In this document: positions 9,419 through 19,544 of the stretch, piece after piece
How the letters are laid out: each line of letters begins with the position of its first letter
Position numbering within the stretch: the first letter of the stretch is position 1
NCBI GenBank assembly: GCA_018806915.1
Contig: JAGKQI010000075.1
Coordinates: forward strand, 434,001 to 498,000
Reading direction: 5' to 3'
DNA: 64,000 nt
Source: Phytophthora colocasiae
Taxonomy: Eukaryota > Oomycota > Peronosporomycetes > Peronosporales > Peronosporaceae
Made by a program: the position numbers and the translations under genes
The notes under the pieces: model-generated
Database searches by the model: none
The model's input: only the letters and a program-made list of their open reading frames with translations
What the model was told of the DNA's origin: nothing

Positions 9419-11172
9419 TCAAGAAGGACATCCAGGAAGATGAGGGGCGTTCCGAAGGACGCAAATTGCTTCGGCCATGTGCGTGTCGGGCTGCTGTCCC
9501 ACTCCGTAGTAGCCATCCCGAACGTTTTGCGCTGCTGAAGATCCAAGTGGGCAGTACATATTGTTTGCGCCACACTTGTGCTGCTTAGGGTCTGGGGATC
9601 CAGCGGCGCACCAGTATCCAAGAGAACAAGGCGCGCAAAACTTGCCATTGTGTGAGTATGATCCTGCTGGGCAGGGTGATGCCTGGGCTGACGAAGATCC
9701 TGGTGGACATACGTATCCATCTCGACATTTTCCTGAACAGGTTTTAGACGCCAGACCGGAAGCAGCTCCGTACGTACCTTCTGGACATTGGTATTGAATT
9801 CCTCCAACGCAGTAGCTCCCAGGTGGACAAATTATCTCATCTGTACGACGTCCTGACGTCACGACGGTAAAGTATCCGAGATCTACAGGCGTTGGAACGG
9901 AAGAGCCTCGGCGACAAAATTCTGTCCTCAATGTACACGCGTATTGACTGTAGTCTGCTGTTCCGATCGGGCTGTAAACGATTGAAATGTTTTGTTAGCC
10001 AAAATGTGTGTAGATACTATTGAGTGAGTCACAGTACCAGTAGAAACCAGCAGGGCAAGGTGCAGTACACGCTGCAGTCGATAACCCTTCAGTTGCACCG
10101 TAGGTACCCGAAGGGCAAAGTCGTTTGACGCCTCCAGTACAATAGGCCCCTTTCTCGCAAATGTGCTGATCGGATCGCGTTGTTTGGTTTTGTATGGCAA
10201 GCCGATTGCCCTCGACGTACTCCAATGCTGTTATGGACACTTTCCATGTTGTGTAGTAACCTGGTGATGCAGTAGTTGGTGAAGCTGAGCCTTCAGGGCA
10301 GAACACACCCACTGCTCCACACTCATGCACCTGTGCCCCGATCGGACAGTAATACCCTGCATGACAAGGAGATGGAAGGCAGGAAAGCACTCCATTGACG
10401 GTAGAGCACGAACTCGAGCACGCTGAGCTGATAAGACCTGGTGTCGCCCCGTACGTTCCTGCAGGACACGGCACCGGTGTGATTGTTCCAAGCATACTAT
10501 AGGCAAACACAAAACGTAGATGAGATATCAGTGATACAGCATCAAGTTATCGAAGAAGCTGCACCAGTAACTTCCGATTGGACAAAGTCCACTGCATTGA
10601 GCATTAGTTAGTCCAAAGTCACTGCCAAAAGTGCCAGGTGGACAAGGAACCGGTACGTTTGTAGCTTCAGGACAGTATGACCCTTTCGGGCACAGATCCG
10701 AACACTCTGGTGTTGTAACCCTTGTCGAGTCTCCGAATACACCAGCAGGACAAACTCGCCGGATGCCAAAGACGCAGTAGAATCCTTTCTCACAGCGTTT
10801 TTGCTGTCCGAATCCACCTTGTGAGCTGTCAATCATGGGGAGATCAGTCGAATTGGTTGGAAAAGTGACCGTGTAGTATCCCTGATCGACTCGGCGACGT
10901 GCTGCGCTGCCTGCTGGGCAATAGTAGATGGAATTACCGCAGGATTTTTCCCGAGATGACGTCGAGCCTTCCGGGCAGAAAAACCCGGCTGTACACAAAC
11001 CAGAGCACAACGGAGAAGTGAGACCAGGTACGACGCCGAATGTACCTCCAGGACAGAGCAAGCACTTGGTTCCGTCAAAATACGTGCCGGCGTTGCAAAC
11101 CAGCGCTTCGGTTGTGTGCATTCTGGTTACCGTAGCAACAACGTACAATACTACAAGGAGCAACATTCCCAT
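9419..11172 (-). CDS. secreted cysteine-rich GCC2/GCC3-type repeat protein, probably 3'-truncated
   Basis: The model is three exons, 11172-10565, 10496-10038 and 9971-9419, giving 539 residues. Both junctions rebuild a Cys codon inside the conserved G-x-Y-C step (donor after TACTG), which strongly supports them. Residues 1-24 form a signal peptide (MGMLLLVVLYVVATVT...). The rest is a train of short cysteine modules of the kind CPAGTYGATPGLxxxxC, CPxGxYC and CGAxxxxCPxGS, as in GCC2/GCC3 or tyrosine-kinase-ephrin-like repeats of extracellular proteins. Family members known to me in oomycetes are usually longer and may continue to membrane segments. Here the frame stops in the middle of a module beside an ankyrin relic, so the 3' end looks lost. 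A missed downstream exon is the alternative. Confidence 0.72.
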
Positions 11173-11226
11173 TGCAAATGGATCCTGAACTTGAAGAGAC
11201 GCCGTTTACAGTTCGTGTTTAGCAGA

Positions 11227-12279
11227 ATGGAGCCGAGATCTGCCGAGCGAGCCAAGTCCTTACAGCTTCTGAAGAGCAAGCTGCATGCAAGGCGATCGAA
11301 GTTAAACCGCCGTATCTCAGCAACTCTAGAAGATCTGACGCCGAACCAACAGCAAGAGGAAGGTGAACAAGTACCGGGACAGCAAAAGGAGAGGATTGAG
11401 GATTTGCAGGCGAAGAATACTTCAAGGATATTACCACCGGAAGCAGTATCAGCTGAATTCACTTCAACAACAGAGACAAGTTGCAACCAGGACGAAATTT
11501 CGGTGGAGGAACTGAAGCAACAGTTCTCGGAGTTAAAGAGAAAGTCAACGTTAACAATTCTGCCCCAACTCAATAAGCTTTCTACGTTGTCTGATCCTAC
11601 CACAACCACGAAGATGAAGAGCTACACCAAGATGGTGATTCAGTGGACATGTGACAAATGCAACCGCGAGTGTATTCCTGTTCGCGAGGAGAGTCGATGT
11701 CTTTGGTACGTGACAAATTTTACCATCGGTACTAAAAACTAATGCATGCTAACGCTTACAGTGGCCATCGATACAAGGAGCATCCGAGCAGCGTTGACGA
11801 TCCTCGCGTGAAATCCCCAGCGGGATTTCGGGCTTTCGCCTGCACGTCGAGCAAGTGTTCGTGCAGAGCATTTTTTTACGTTGTAGCAGAAGGTGCCTGG
11901 ATCCTACGATGCCGCTGCAAACATAGGCACACCGATCACGACCCAGGCAGCAAACCATTTGTCTGCAAAAAGCACAAGTGTTGCTGTCAAGGATTTGACA
12001 GGTGCGTATCCCCCAATTTTTTTTAGTTGCTTGCGATTCTACAATTCGGGATGTAATTCATCAAAAATCCACCGCTGACGATCCGATTTGCCACGATTTT
12101 TGCTGCCATGCAGTCCGTGGGTTTGCAACTGCGACCATCCGTGGAGTGAACACCGGCAACATCTCGTCGAGAAGAAATTCGACCCACTTCAACTGCTACA
12201 GGCTCAATTCACAGCTCCGGAACTCAACACTGTGCATCGGACGGACTTGCTCGCCGCTCCACTGGACTTGCGGCTCTGA
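11227..12279 (+). CDS. FAM221-family protein (three exons)
   Basis: Exons 11227-11705, 11762-12001 and 12114-12279 join in phase to 294 residues. The N-terminal 130 residues are charged and coiled-coil-like (SLQLLKSKLHARRSKLNRR; ISVEELKQQFSELKRK). The C-terminal half carries the FAM221 cysteine/histidine pattern: WTCDKCNREC, then a Cys-Gly-His at the first junction followed by RYKEHP, then CSCRAFFYVV, RCRCKHRHTDHDP, CCCQGFDSPWVCNCDHPW and SEHRQH. The spacing suggests metal binding. The role of FAM221 proteins is not established; they are found in flagellate eukaryotes. The gene is head-to-head with the cysteine-rich gene, only 54 bases between start codons, so the two probably share a promoter. 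Confidence 0.8.
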
Positions 12280-13300
12280 AGCTCCTCAACTTCACTGACC
12301 ATGGCGTTCAAGCCAGCTGATCTTACGCTTGACAGGTTCACCGGCTGGGCAATGCACAGCTCGCGAGTGGTACGCTGCGAAAATCCATCGGCTGTCAAGA
12401 GGTTGCAGCGCGTCGCATTCCAAGCAACATCGTCTTTTCCTCCCCGAAAGCTTGTAACGAGTCCTAAAACTTTGCTTCAAAGTGTACGTTCCTTCAGGGC
12501 TGTGGTCTGCGCGATGGTACCGACACCGAGAGTTTCGTATTAACTTCATACTATTAAAAGGAGGTTGCAATGAGCGGCTGCAATTGCAGCAGCTGCAGGA
12601 CAGCCCAGCGCCTAAACGAACGGCCAGTTTGCAGCATTGCACACGTCGTTCCCAGCTCAACGTCAATTCCATGGTCAGATCTGCCTAGTGGCGCCGAGAC
12701 GCCTCTGGTCATCGCCCCTCCAAGTTTGTGCCCCGCAGTAACAACGGAGACCGCTTCGCTGGTGCTGTGGACAATTGCCAGCCACGCTATCGCTTCGCCA
12801 GAGCCGTGCGACTTTTCTACATGTACTTCGTATTTTTTGCGTTCAATCGTGTAAGGGGGGACCTACTGCTTATTGGTCAAAAATAGCATTTCATCGCTCT
12901 CGATTGGTAGATCAGATGACTTCAAAGGGGGTGTGACTTGGAGATGTTCGGTCCACATTACGATGATGGTCTGCCTGCTCACGCCACATCATGTGCTTGG
13001 AGCAGCCGAGCGAAAGCTCCAATTTCCATTTTGCCAACGCGGTAAAATACCCACGTAGTTCTTGCTGCTTGCAGCGGACTCGTACCAATCGCAAGTCAAA
13101 CCACTAGCGGAATTCACAGCCTATAACTGTCTTCCGTTCACTGGTATCATCTATTACTAGCTTTCTCGCTCCGGAGATCCCAATCTGATTGCCGAGAAAC
13201 TTGTCACCGTCATCCATCTGCACTGCGACAGAAGCCAGAAAGCCCCAACAGAGCTCCGACCACCCACCACTTGCCAACACGACGCATACGTATCGAGCAC
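12280..13300. other. no convincing gene; short overlapping open frames only
   Basis: Open frames of 60-126 codons occur on both strands (for example plus 12301-12543 and 12570-12854, minus 12292-12672). None shows a recognisable domain, clean splice logic or low-complexity signature. The stretch probably holds the 3' UTR of the FAM221 gene, the 5' region of the PX-ankyrin gene and perhaps one unrecognised small gene. Confidence 0.4.
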
Positions 13301-14893
13301 ATGAGCTGGATCGACAAGTACGACGTGGCAGTGCCCTCCTACCAGGTCACGGACGGTAAAGTCTTCTTCGTCATCAAACTCACTAAGAACGACGCTCGAG
13401 CACAAGTTCCAGCTTCAGCAGCACCCAACGGCGTCTGCACGACGCTGCGGTCCTATTCCCAGTTCCGCCGCCTTTGGAAGGCGCTTCGCGACCGCGTGAG
13501 CGATCCGTCTGAAGCTACGCGACACTACCGCCACCTGGAATTTAGTTTGGCGCACAAGTGCCGCTGTGCCAACAACCGATGCGAATTCGACGCACTGTAC
13601 CCGATGCTGCAGTCGTTCCCGTTCCCGTCGCGCCGGTCAGTTCGCTCCAAGTTCACAGGACTCGACCACAGCGCCGTCAACGAACGCCGCGACGCACTTG
13701 CCGCTTTCGTTGCGCTTTTACACGAGTTCTTCGGCACTTTTGCCAGCGCGACATTGCGTGAAAGACTGCTGGATGACGGCTGTTTAGTGCTCAAGACGTA
13801 CGCGAACTTCCTGGGAGCTGCCGAGCTTTTCCCGACTGACGCATCAGCCGTATTGCATCGCCCGCTGGTCTTGAGTGGCTGGAGACAACAATGCGCTGAG
13901 CAAATGTTAGGTCAAGACGAAGAGGAAAGTGATGCCAACTTCAAGGAGAACACCCCAGAGCTTAGCGACGTTCACCTCACTGCCCCACGTGCTGTCGAGC
14001 CTCGAATGGAAGAGATTTCGGCGACTTCTCGAATTGAAGAGGAGTGCACAGAACCTGAGCGCGTTACTCTTCCATCTCTCCAGGTCAAGACTGTTCGCGT
14101 CCACACAATGCACACGTTCATGGAGGAGTTCTGCGAGCACGTACTGAGCCAATTTGCTAGCGACATCGACGAGCTGAACTCGCCCGAACTCACACAGGCT
14201 CGACGCTGGGAGATCTGCCTCTACGTGGCATGCCGCATCGGCCACGCATACGCTGTACAGCTCATCCTGTTCAACTACGCTGATGCCAACACGGCGATGG
14301 CTGACGGATCCTCGTGTCTGCACATTGCTGCTCGCATGGGACGCACCGATATTGTGGGACTCCTGCTGGATGAAGGCGCCGACGTTAACAAGGCCAATGA
14401 CGCCGGTGTAACTCCTTTGATCGCGGCGTGCCGCAACGGCTGCGTCGATGTCGTGAAACTACTCGTTGATGCCGGGGCCAAGATCTCTGCGTGCAGCAAC
14501 CGCGGCACGTATCCTCTCCACGCCGCCATTGTCTCTCAAAACATCGAGATCGTATCGATGCTCGTTGAACATGGTGCCAACGTGAATGTCATGACCGCTA
14601 GTGGTATCACCCCGCTCCATTTCGCAGCTAAGCTGGGATCATTGGCCATCTCTGAGTACCTACTGCGGCATGACGCCGATCCGGAAAAGCGTACCAAGAA
14701 CGACAGCGATGCGATGATGATCGCTGAGGCCAATGGTCACGCCACTATCTGTGAGCTGTTTCAACGATTCTCAGGTATCGCCACGAACGAGCAAGTGGGA
14801 TCAGACTACTTGCTCAACATAAGTGAAACCGGCAAGTCTCCGGACATGGTGCGCATGCTCTCGCAGCGCCGATTGTCCCGCGCCACTTCCTAG
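13301..14893 (+). CDS. PX-like plus ankyrin-repeat protein
   Basis: The start is taken at ATG 13301 (MSWIDKYDVAV); the frame is open 10 codons upstream but without ATG. Product of 530 residues, no introns. The first about 160 residues resemble a phox-homology domain: VTDGKVFFVIKL strand, SYSQFRRLWKALRD, then a FPFPSRR proline loop and ERRDALAAFVALLHEFF helix. PX domains bind phosphoinositides on endosomal membranes; a cysteine pair insertion (CRCANNRC) is unusual. A linker rich in Glu follows, then about five ankyrin units from residue about 310 (DGSSCLHIAARMGRTDIVGL and so on). Likely a membrane-targeted adaptor; partners are unknown. No enzymatic domain is visible. Confidence 0.78.
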   Translation: MSWIDKYDVAVPSYQVTDGKVFFVIKLTKNDARAQVPASAAPNGVCTTLRSYSQFRRLWKALRDRVSDPSEATRHYRHLEFSLAHKCRCANNRCEFDALYPMLQSFPFPSRRSVRSKFTGLDHSAVNERRDALAAFVALLHEFFGTFASATLRERLLDDGCLVLKTYANFLGAAELFPTDASAVLHRPLVLSGWRQQCAEQMLGQDEEESDANFKENTPELSDVHLTAPRAVEPRMEEISATSRIEEECTEPERVTLPSLQVKTVRVHTMHTFMEEFCEHVLSQFASDIDELNSPELTQARRWEICLYVACRIGHAYAVQLILFNYADANTAMADGSSCLHIAARMGRTDIVGLLLDEGADVNKANDAGVTPLIAACRNGCVDVVKLLVDAGAKISACSNRGTYPLHAAIVSQNIEIVSMLVEHGANVNVMTASGITPLHFAAKLGSLAISEYLLRHDADPEKRTKNDSDAMMIAEANGHATICELFQRFSGIATNEQVGSDYLLNISETGKSPDMVRMLSQRRLSRATS

Positions 14894-15265
14894 AGGAGGA
14901 CGAAGCGCAATTTCTCTGGCAACAACTTCTATCTATATAAGCAGCAGCAGCCACACTCGGTTGAAGAGTGAGGATCATGGAGCTCCTGACAAGATATTTA
15001 TTCCTTGTGTACTACATCAGACATCGTTTTACAAAACTTATCTTAAATCTCATGAAGCAAGTTGAAGTGGCAAGCAACATCTGCCAGATGCTAAACTCGA
15101 AGTGAAGCATTCACTTGCCAATGAAAATCTGGGAGCTTTCCCAAACCATCAAAATCCCGTGTTGTGCCATCTTCGTCCCGTCTCTGGTAGTATTTTTGTC
15201 GAATTCAACATGAGAAAACGGCGCTCAGACCCCAAGAAGCGTCGCGTCAATCACATCCAGTGACG
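14894..15265. other. intergenic, 372 bases
   Basis: AT-richer spacer between two plus-strand genes. A TATATAAG-like string lies near 14932, directly after the upstream stop, so it is more likely 3' UTR than a promoter. Nothing else was recognised. Confidence 0.5.
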
Positions 15266-17933
15266 ATGGCAGACAGCGACAGCGACGATGAGCTCATGAG
15301 TCGCCTCACGAGCATGGGCATGGGCATCGCGGCCGCCTCGGGCGAGGACTGCGACTACTGCGCGACGCCCAATGCCTCTTTGGCCTGTACTATCTGTAAC
15401 CAGGCAGTCTACTGTAGTGAGGTGCGTCGAAAGAATAAGACTAAGAAATAGCAGAACGATTCTAATAAATAACAATTCTTGCTACAGACTTGCAAGAGGA
15501 GACATGCTCGAGCCCATCGCAACTTCTGTATCAAGACGCGGATGGAGAAGGAGGCGGCGGGGCAAGAAGAGGAAGAAGATTCGGAGGAAGAAGAAGATGA
15601 AAGCGACTCAGAGAGTGAAGATGTGGCCCATGCTCCACTGTCTGCAGGTCGAGGAGGATCAGGCATCGCTATCCCTGGACTGACTCCTATTCAGATTAAG
15701 AAGCTTCTGGATCTGGCATCCAAATCTGATGCTGCTAGCACAAGTTCTTCTATTGATAAGCTACAGAAACAGATCGCCCAGTTGATGGCAGACAAGAAGA
15801 GCGGGGGCGCTGGAGAGAGGAGATCCTCCGGAGCCAGTTTGAAGGAGATTAAGGCTCTACAGGAGAAACTCAGTGAACTGGAGAAGAAGACGCAGAATGT
15901 GGCGTATGCGCCTCAAAGTGGAAACATGATGGCACCCACAAGTATCTACACAGCTTTGCGGGTGAAAGATGACCCAGCTATGGCAAAATACTTCAAGTTG
16001 AAGACTATGGATATGCCCATAGAGCAGATCAAGATCAAGATGAAGGCAGACGGAGTTAGTGCCGATTTACTGGACACTCCCGACGCGATATCCCCGAACG
16101 ACCCAGGTGTACGTAGACAAAGGTTATAAAAGTTGTTGGTGTGGTGATTCATAGGCTGTTTGCTATTGACTGTAGCCGGAGAAGGGCGCTTACGTCCCGA
16201 TGACGGTGGCGGAAGATCCAGCGTTCAAAAAATACTTCAAGTTGAAGAGTATCGACATGCCAATCGACCAGATCAAGACGAAAATGAAGACTGAAGGCGT
16301 GGACCCCGACCTCCTCGACAACCCGAACAGTGTGTCGCCAAACGACCCTGGTGTAAGTTTTTGAGATGACGTTGAAAATTCAAACGAGTGTGTATTAAGT
16401 TTTTATATGATGTGAAGCCGCAAGTTATGTCCCGATATCCGTCCAACGGAATGGCGTCTCCGCTGCAAGGATCGAGTGGGGGATTCAGCTGGACCTCAAT
16501 GCCTACTGCTGCCCCTGTCGTTCCGTACGACCCACTTTATGTTAAAAATGATCCGAAATTCCAGAAGTATTTCAAGCTGCGTCAAATGGGAATGCCTGAT
16601 GAACAGATCAAACTGAAGATGAAGGCAGAAGAAGTGGACCCGGACCTGCTTGATCGTCCAGACGATGTGTCTCCTAATGACCCTGGTGTAAGTTGCGATC
16701 GACATTTGTCATACTGGTTAATTTGCTGACATTGAAATATCTGATGCGCTTACTAGCCGCCAGTTCAAGCCCCAGCGTCACCTACAGGTCCAGTCTCAAT
16801 GGAACAGCTTTTCAGCATCCTTATGCAACACCAGCAGATTATCCAGCAAGGTAAAGCTGCGCCTGTAATGTTGCAGCAATGTGAACTTAAACTTAACTAT
16901 TTCCTTGTTCTCGATTTGTACAGTATCAAATGGTGGAAGCATAAATGGTGCTCGTGGTCGTGGCAGTACTGGAGGTGGAGGAGCTGCAGGAATGCCGCCA
17001 CGATCCGTTGAGGATCAAATGGCTCAGGAGCTAGCTGCAGCCGAAAGTGCCATCGACGACATTTTTGGTGATGAATCACAGCAGTCGAAAGGTCCCGGTG
17101 GTATGAATATGATCGAGCAGCTGGAAAAGAAGGCGCGAAAGGATAGCAACAAGAAACTTGTGGAGAACCGTGACGAAGTAAATCGTTTAGTAGCAGAGCT
17201 CCTGAGTACAGCATTGTCTACAGACGAAGAAGCGATCTCGTTTTACAAAACGATTGCTCCCAAACTGGAGGAGTTTGGGCTTGCACTTGGCACAGACTCG
17301 GTTCAGACCTGGTCTTCGCGTCTCCTGATCAAGAACAAGGATACGCGAGACTGGTATTTTTCGGAGCAAGAACGACTGGATGCTGGTAAAGCGTACGGGC
17401 GGCTGTGGGGGCTCTCGTTCTTGGAACGAGATGCTGGGCAATTGATAGCTAAGCGTGCTCAGATTCTAAACGCACCTGCCACAATGCGTGCGATTGCGAA
17501 GGGGAAACCGGAATTGATCGACAAGTTCACGCAACTCTTGAAGGACACGGTTAAGCTCAAACACAAAGTATTTAAAAGCGGGTCATATGCGGCGGAAGTG
17601 CGACAGCTGCATACGTTCAACATCCCAGAGCGTTTTGAGGAGCGAGGCACAGAACTCATCGACTCAGCTGTGGTCTTAGCTGATGCCTCTATGGATTTAG
17701 CCGAAGAAGAATTCCGAGCGCTCGAGAACGCAACTCGAGCCAAGAAGATCCGAGCGCTGGCCGTGGTTCATGCTGCTGAGAAGGCGGTGACACTGGTCGG
17801 TATTGTGAAGAAGATCGGTACACAGGGAGTGAATGAGGTGCGGCTGCGAGAAGTTGAAGCTACTTTAGCGAAGATCAAGGACATGTATCTATCAGGTGAA
17901 AAGGAAGAGGAAGAAGAAGACGATGTGCTCTAA
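15266..17933 (+). CDS. MYND zinc finger protein with three WASHC3/CCDC53-like repeats (six exons)
   Basis: Exons 15266-15421, 15488-16108, 16176-16352, 16418-16687, 16757-16850 and 16924-17933 join to 775 residues. A MYND-type finger spans intron 1 (CDYCATPNASLACTICNQ, YCSE, then TCKRRHARAHRNFC). After an acidic stretch and a coiled coil come three copies of a module found in the WASH-complex subunit WASHC3: DPxxxKYFKLKxMxMPxEQIKxKMK, then GVDPDLLDxP and SPNDPG. Each copy ends its exon, and introns 2, 3 and 4 all begin right after the final Gly codon in phase 0, a sign of exon duplication. The C-terminal about 330 residues are helical and unrecognised. WASHC3 acts in actin nucleation on endosomes; an actin or endosome role here is inference. 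Confidence 0.78.
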
Positions 17934-18054
17934 GGGAACTAAACGCGGCACTACGTCTGGCGTTACATCTTCTGTAGAGAAGAAGGAATACGTGTAGCTC
18001 TTTACGATCAAATCATCAGTCTATTCTTCAGCTCCCGTGTCAAATTAAAGCTGC

Positions 18055-19353
18055 CTACTGCCGGACTTGGCCAAAGAGTGAGCGGAAGAGCTCTGTCACG
18101 TCCATCTCCGGCTGTGGGTAAGGCTCCGGGAACATAAAGTTCTCCAGCTTGGGGTGTACTGTGTACCGCAGTTGGCGGCCCTTGCTGGCTTTGCGGTTAA
18201 CGAGTTTCTTCTTCTTGCGGTGAGTGCGTCGCACCAGTGCTTCCTGGCCAGCGCCACCTCCTCCACTCTCAATAAACTCCTTCAGAAGCTGCTGGTAGAA
18301 GTCGGAGTCGTCGTACATGAGCTCGTCCAGCACATCTTCCGATCCTTCTGTTGCCTCGGCCTCCGGAACGTCCAATGGAGCGTGTGCCTTTCGTTTCACT
18401 CGCTGGGGGTCGACCAGAACTGACTCGACCTGCGCCAGGATGTCCTGGTTCACAGCTTTGAACTTCTTTGCTTGGTTGTTCTTGCCTCCCGCTGCCAGAT
18501 CCGTTTTGCGCGTGTATGTGTTGAGAATGTCGTTGTACTGAGGGAGCATAGCACGGTTGCTGGTAGAAATCTCCTGCCACAGCTCGTCACACGTTCGCTT
18601 ACGCTTCTTCGTCGGACTGTCAAAGGCATTCAGCTCCGGAACATTGCACAGCTTCTCCTGTAGCGCGGAAATAGCATCGATGCTCTTGTAGAGCTCAGCC
18701 ACCACCTTCTCTTTGGTGCTCGTAGCTGTGTCTTCGTCAGTCGTCTCTCCATCCGTCTCATTTGCTGCATCCTTGGCCGTCGTCAGCAACCTCTTAGTGT
18801 AGATCTGCACTTCCAAACAGCGCTCCCAGACGAGCTTCTGGTTTCGTACGTGCTTGGCCTTCTCCACAACCTTCTCACTGTCCTGAGCTCCCATGAGTCT
18901 CGCCGAGTCCTCCTTCTGGAAACCTCGGATAAGCATCTCAGCACTCTTGTCCTCTTGATCACTTTCCTCTTCACTCTCTTCTTCTTCTTCAATCTTCTCC
19001 TCTTCTTCCTCTTCATCCGAAGCTCCAAAGGGCTCAGCATCCGACCATTGAGCCATTGCGTCCTCATCAGGCGACTCCATGCCGTCGCTCAAATCCTTAC
19101 GCTTCACCACTTTACCAGCATATTCTTCAGACTCCATTAACCCAGCATCCCAGTTCTTAACACGCAGAGCTGACGCCTGTTCACGTTGTTTGCCACTTTT
19201 GCGTTCAGACTCAAGTCGCTGCTTACGGGACGAGCGCAGACGCGTCGAGTCTTGAGTCTCTTCAGCTGAATCTGACGCGTCATCGTGAAGAACAGCCCGC
19301 GTTCCGTCGTCAAAGTCCTCCGCCTCGTCGATGTTGAACTCGTCGCGTGCCAT
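18055..19353 (-). CDS. AATF/Che-1/Bfr2 ribosome-biogenesis factor
   Basis: ATG chosen at 19353 (MARDEFNIDEAED); the frame is open 35 codons further but starts only with TTG. Product of 432 residues, single exon. After the acidic N-terminus there is a Glu-rich tract, then the AATF leucine-rich region (NQKLVWERCLEVQIYTKRLL, LQEKLCNVPEL). It ends in the TRAUB domain, with DDSDFYQQLLKEFIE and KASKGRQLRYTVHPKLENFM, the most conserved text of the family. Bfr2/AATF works in the nucleolus in the small-subunit processome on pre-18S rRNA. The gene is divergent from the folate-biopterin transporter gene, with less than 200 bases between start codons and a CCAAT motif at 19455-19459. Confidence 0.88.
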   Translation of the reverse strand: MARDEFNIDEAEDFDDGTRAVLHDDASDSAEETQDSTRLRSSRKQRLESERKSGKQREQASALRVKNWDAGLMESEEYAGKVVKRKDLSDGMESPDEDAMAQWSDAEPFGASDEEEEEEKIEEEEESEEESDQEDKSAEMLIRGFQKEDSARLMGAQDSEKVVEKAKHVRNQKLVWERCLEVQIYTKRLLTTAKDAANETDGETTDEDTATSTKEKVVAELYKSIDAISALQEKLCNVPELNAFDSPTKKRKRTCDELWQEISTSNRAMLPQYNDILNTYTRKTDLAAGGKNNQAKKFKAVNQDILAQVESVLVDPQRVKRKAHAPLDVPEAEATEGSEDVLDELMYDDSDFYQQLLKEFIESGGGGAGQEALVRRTHRKKKKLVNRKASKGRQLRYTVHPKLENFMFPEPYPQPEMDVTELFRSLFGQVRQ

Positions 19354-19544
19354 GGCCTCAAGTCTTCGTGCGTCCTGCACCAGGCGATGGTCAAAGTGTC
19401 CGTAGCAATTGATGTTAGGTATTTTCAGCGAATCAGCGATGATATTTTTCCTCGCCAATCAAAATCCGACATCGTACAGTATATAACAATGTTGAGTACT
19501 TGTATTATGTCCTTGATGGATCAGAATCAGACGGCAGAGCAATA

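Noticed and set aside
14930..14940. TATATAAG string as a promoter
   Set aside because: It lies just after the PX-ankyrin stop and more than 300 bases from the next start; TATA boxes are not a reliable promoter feature in oomycetes.
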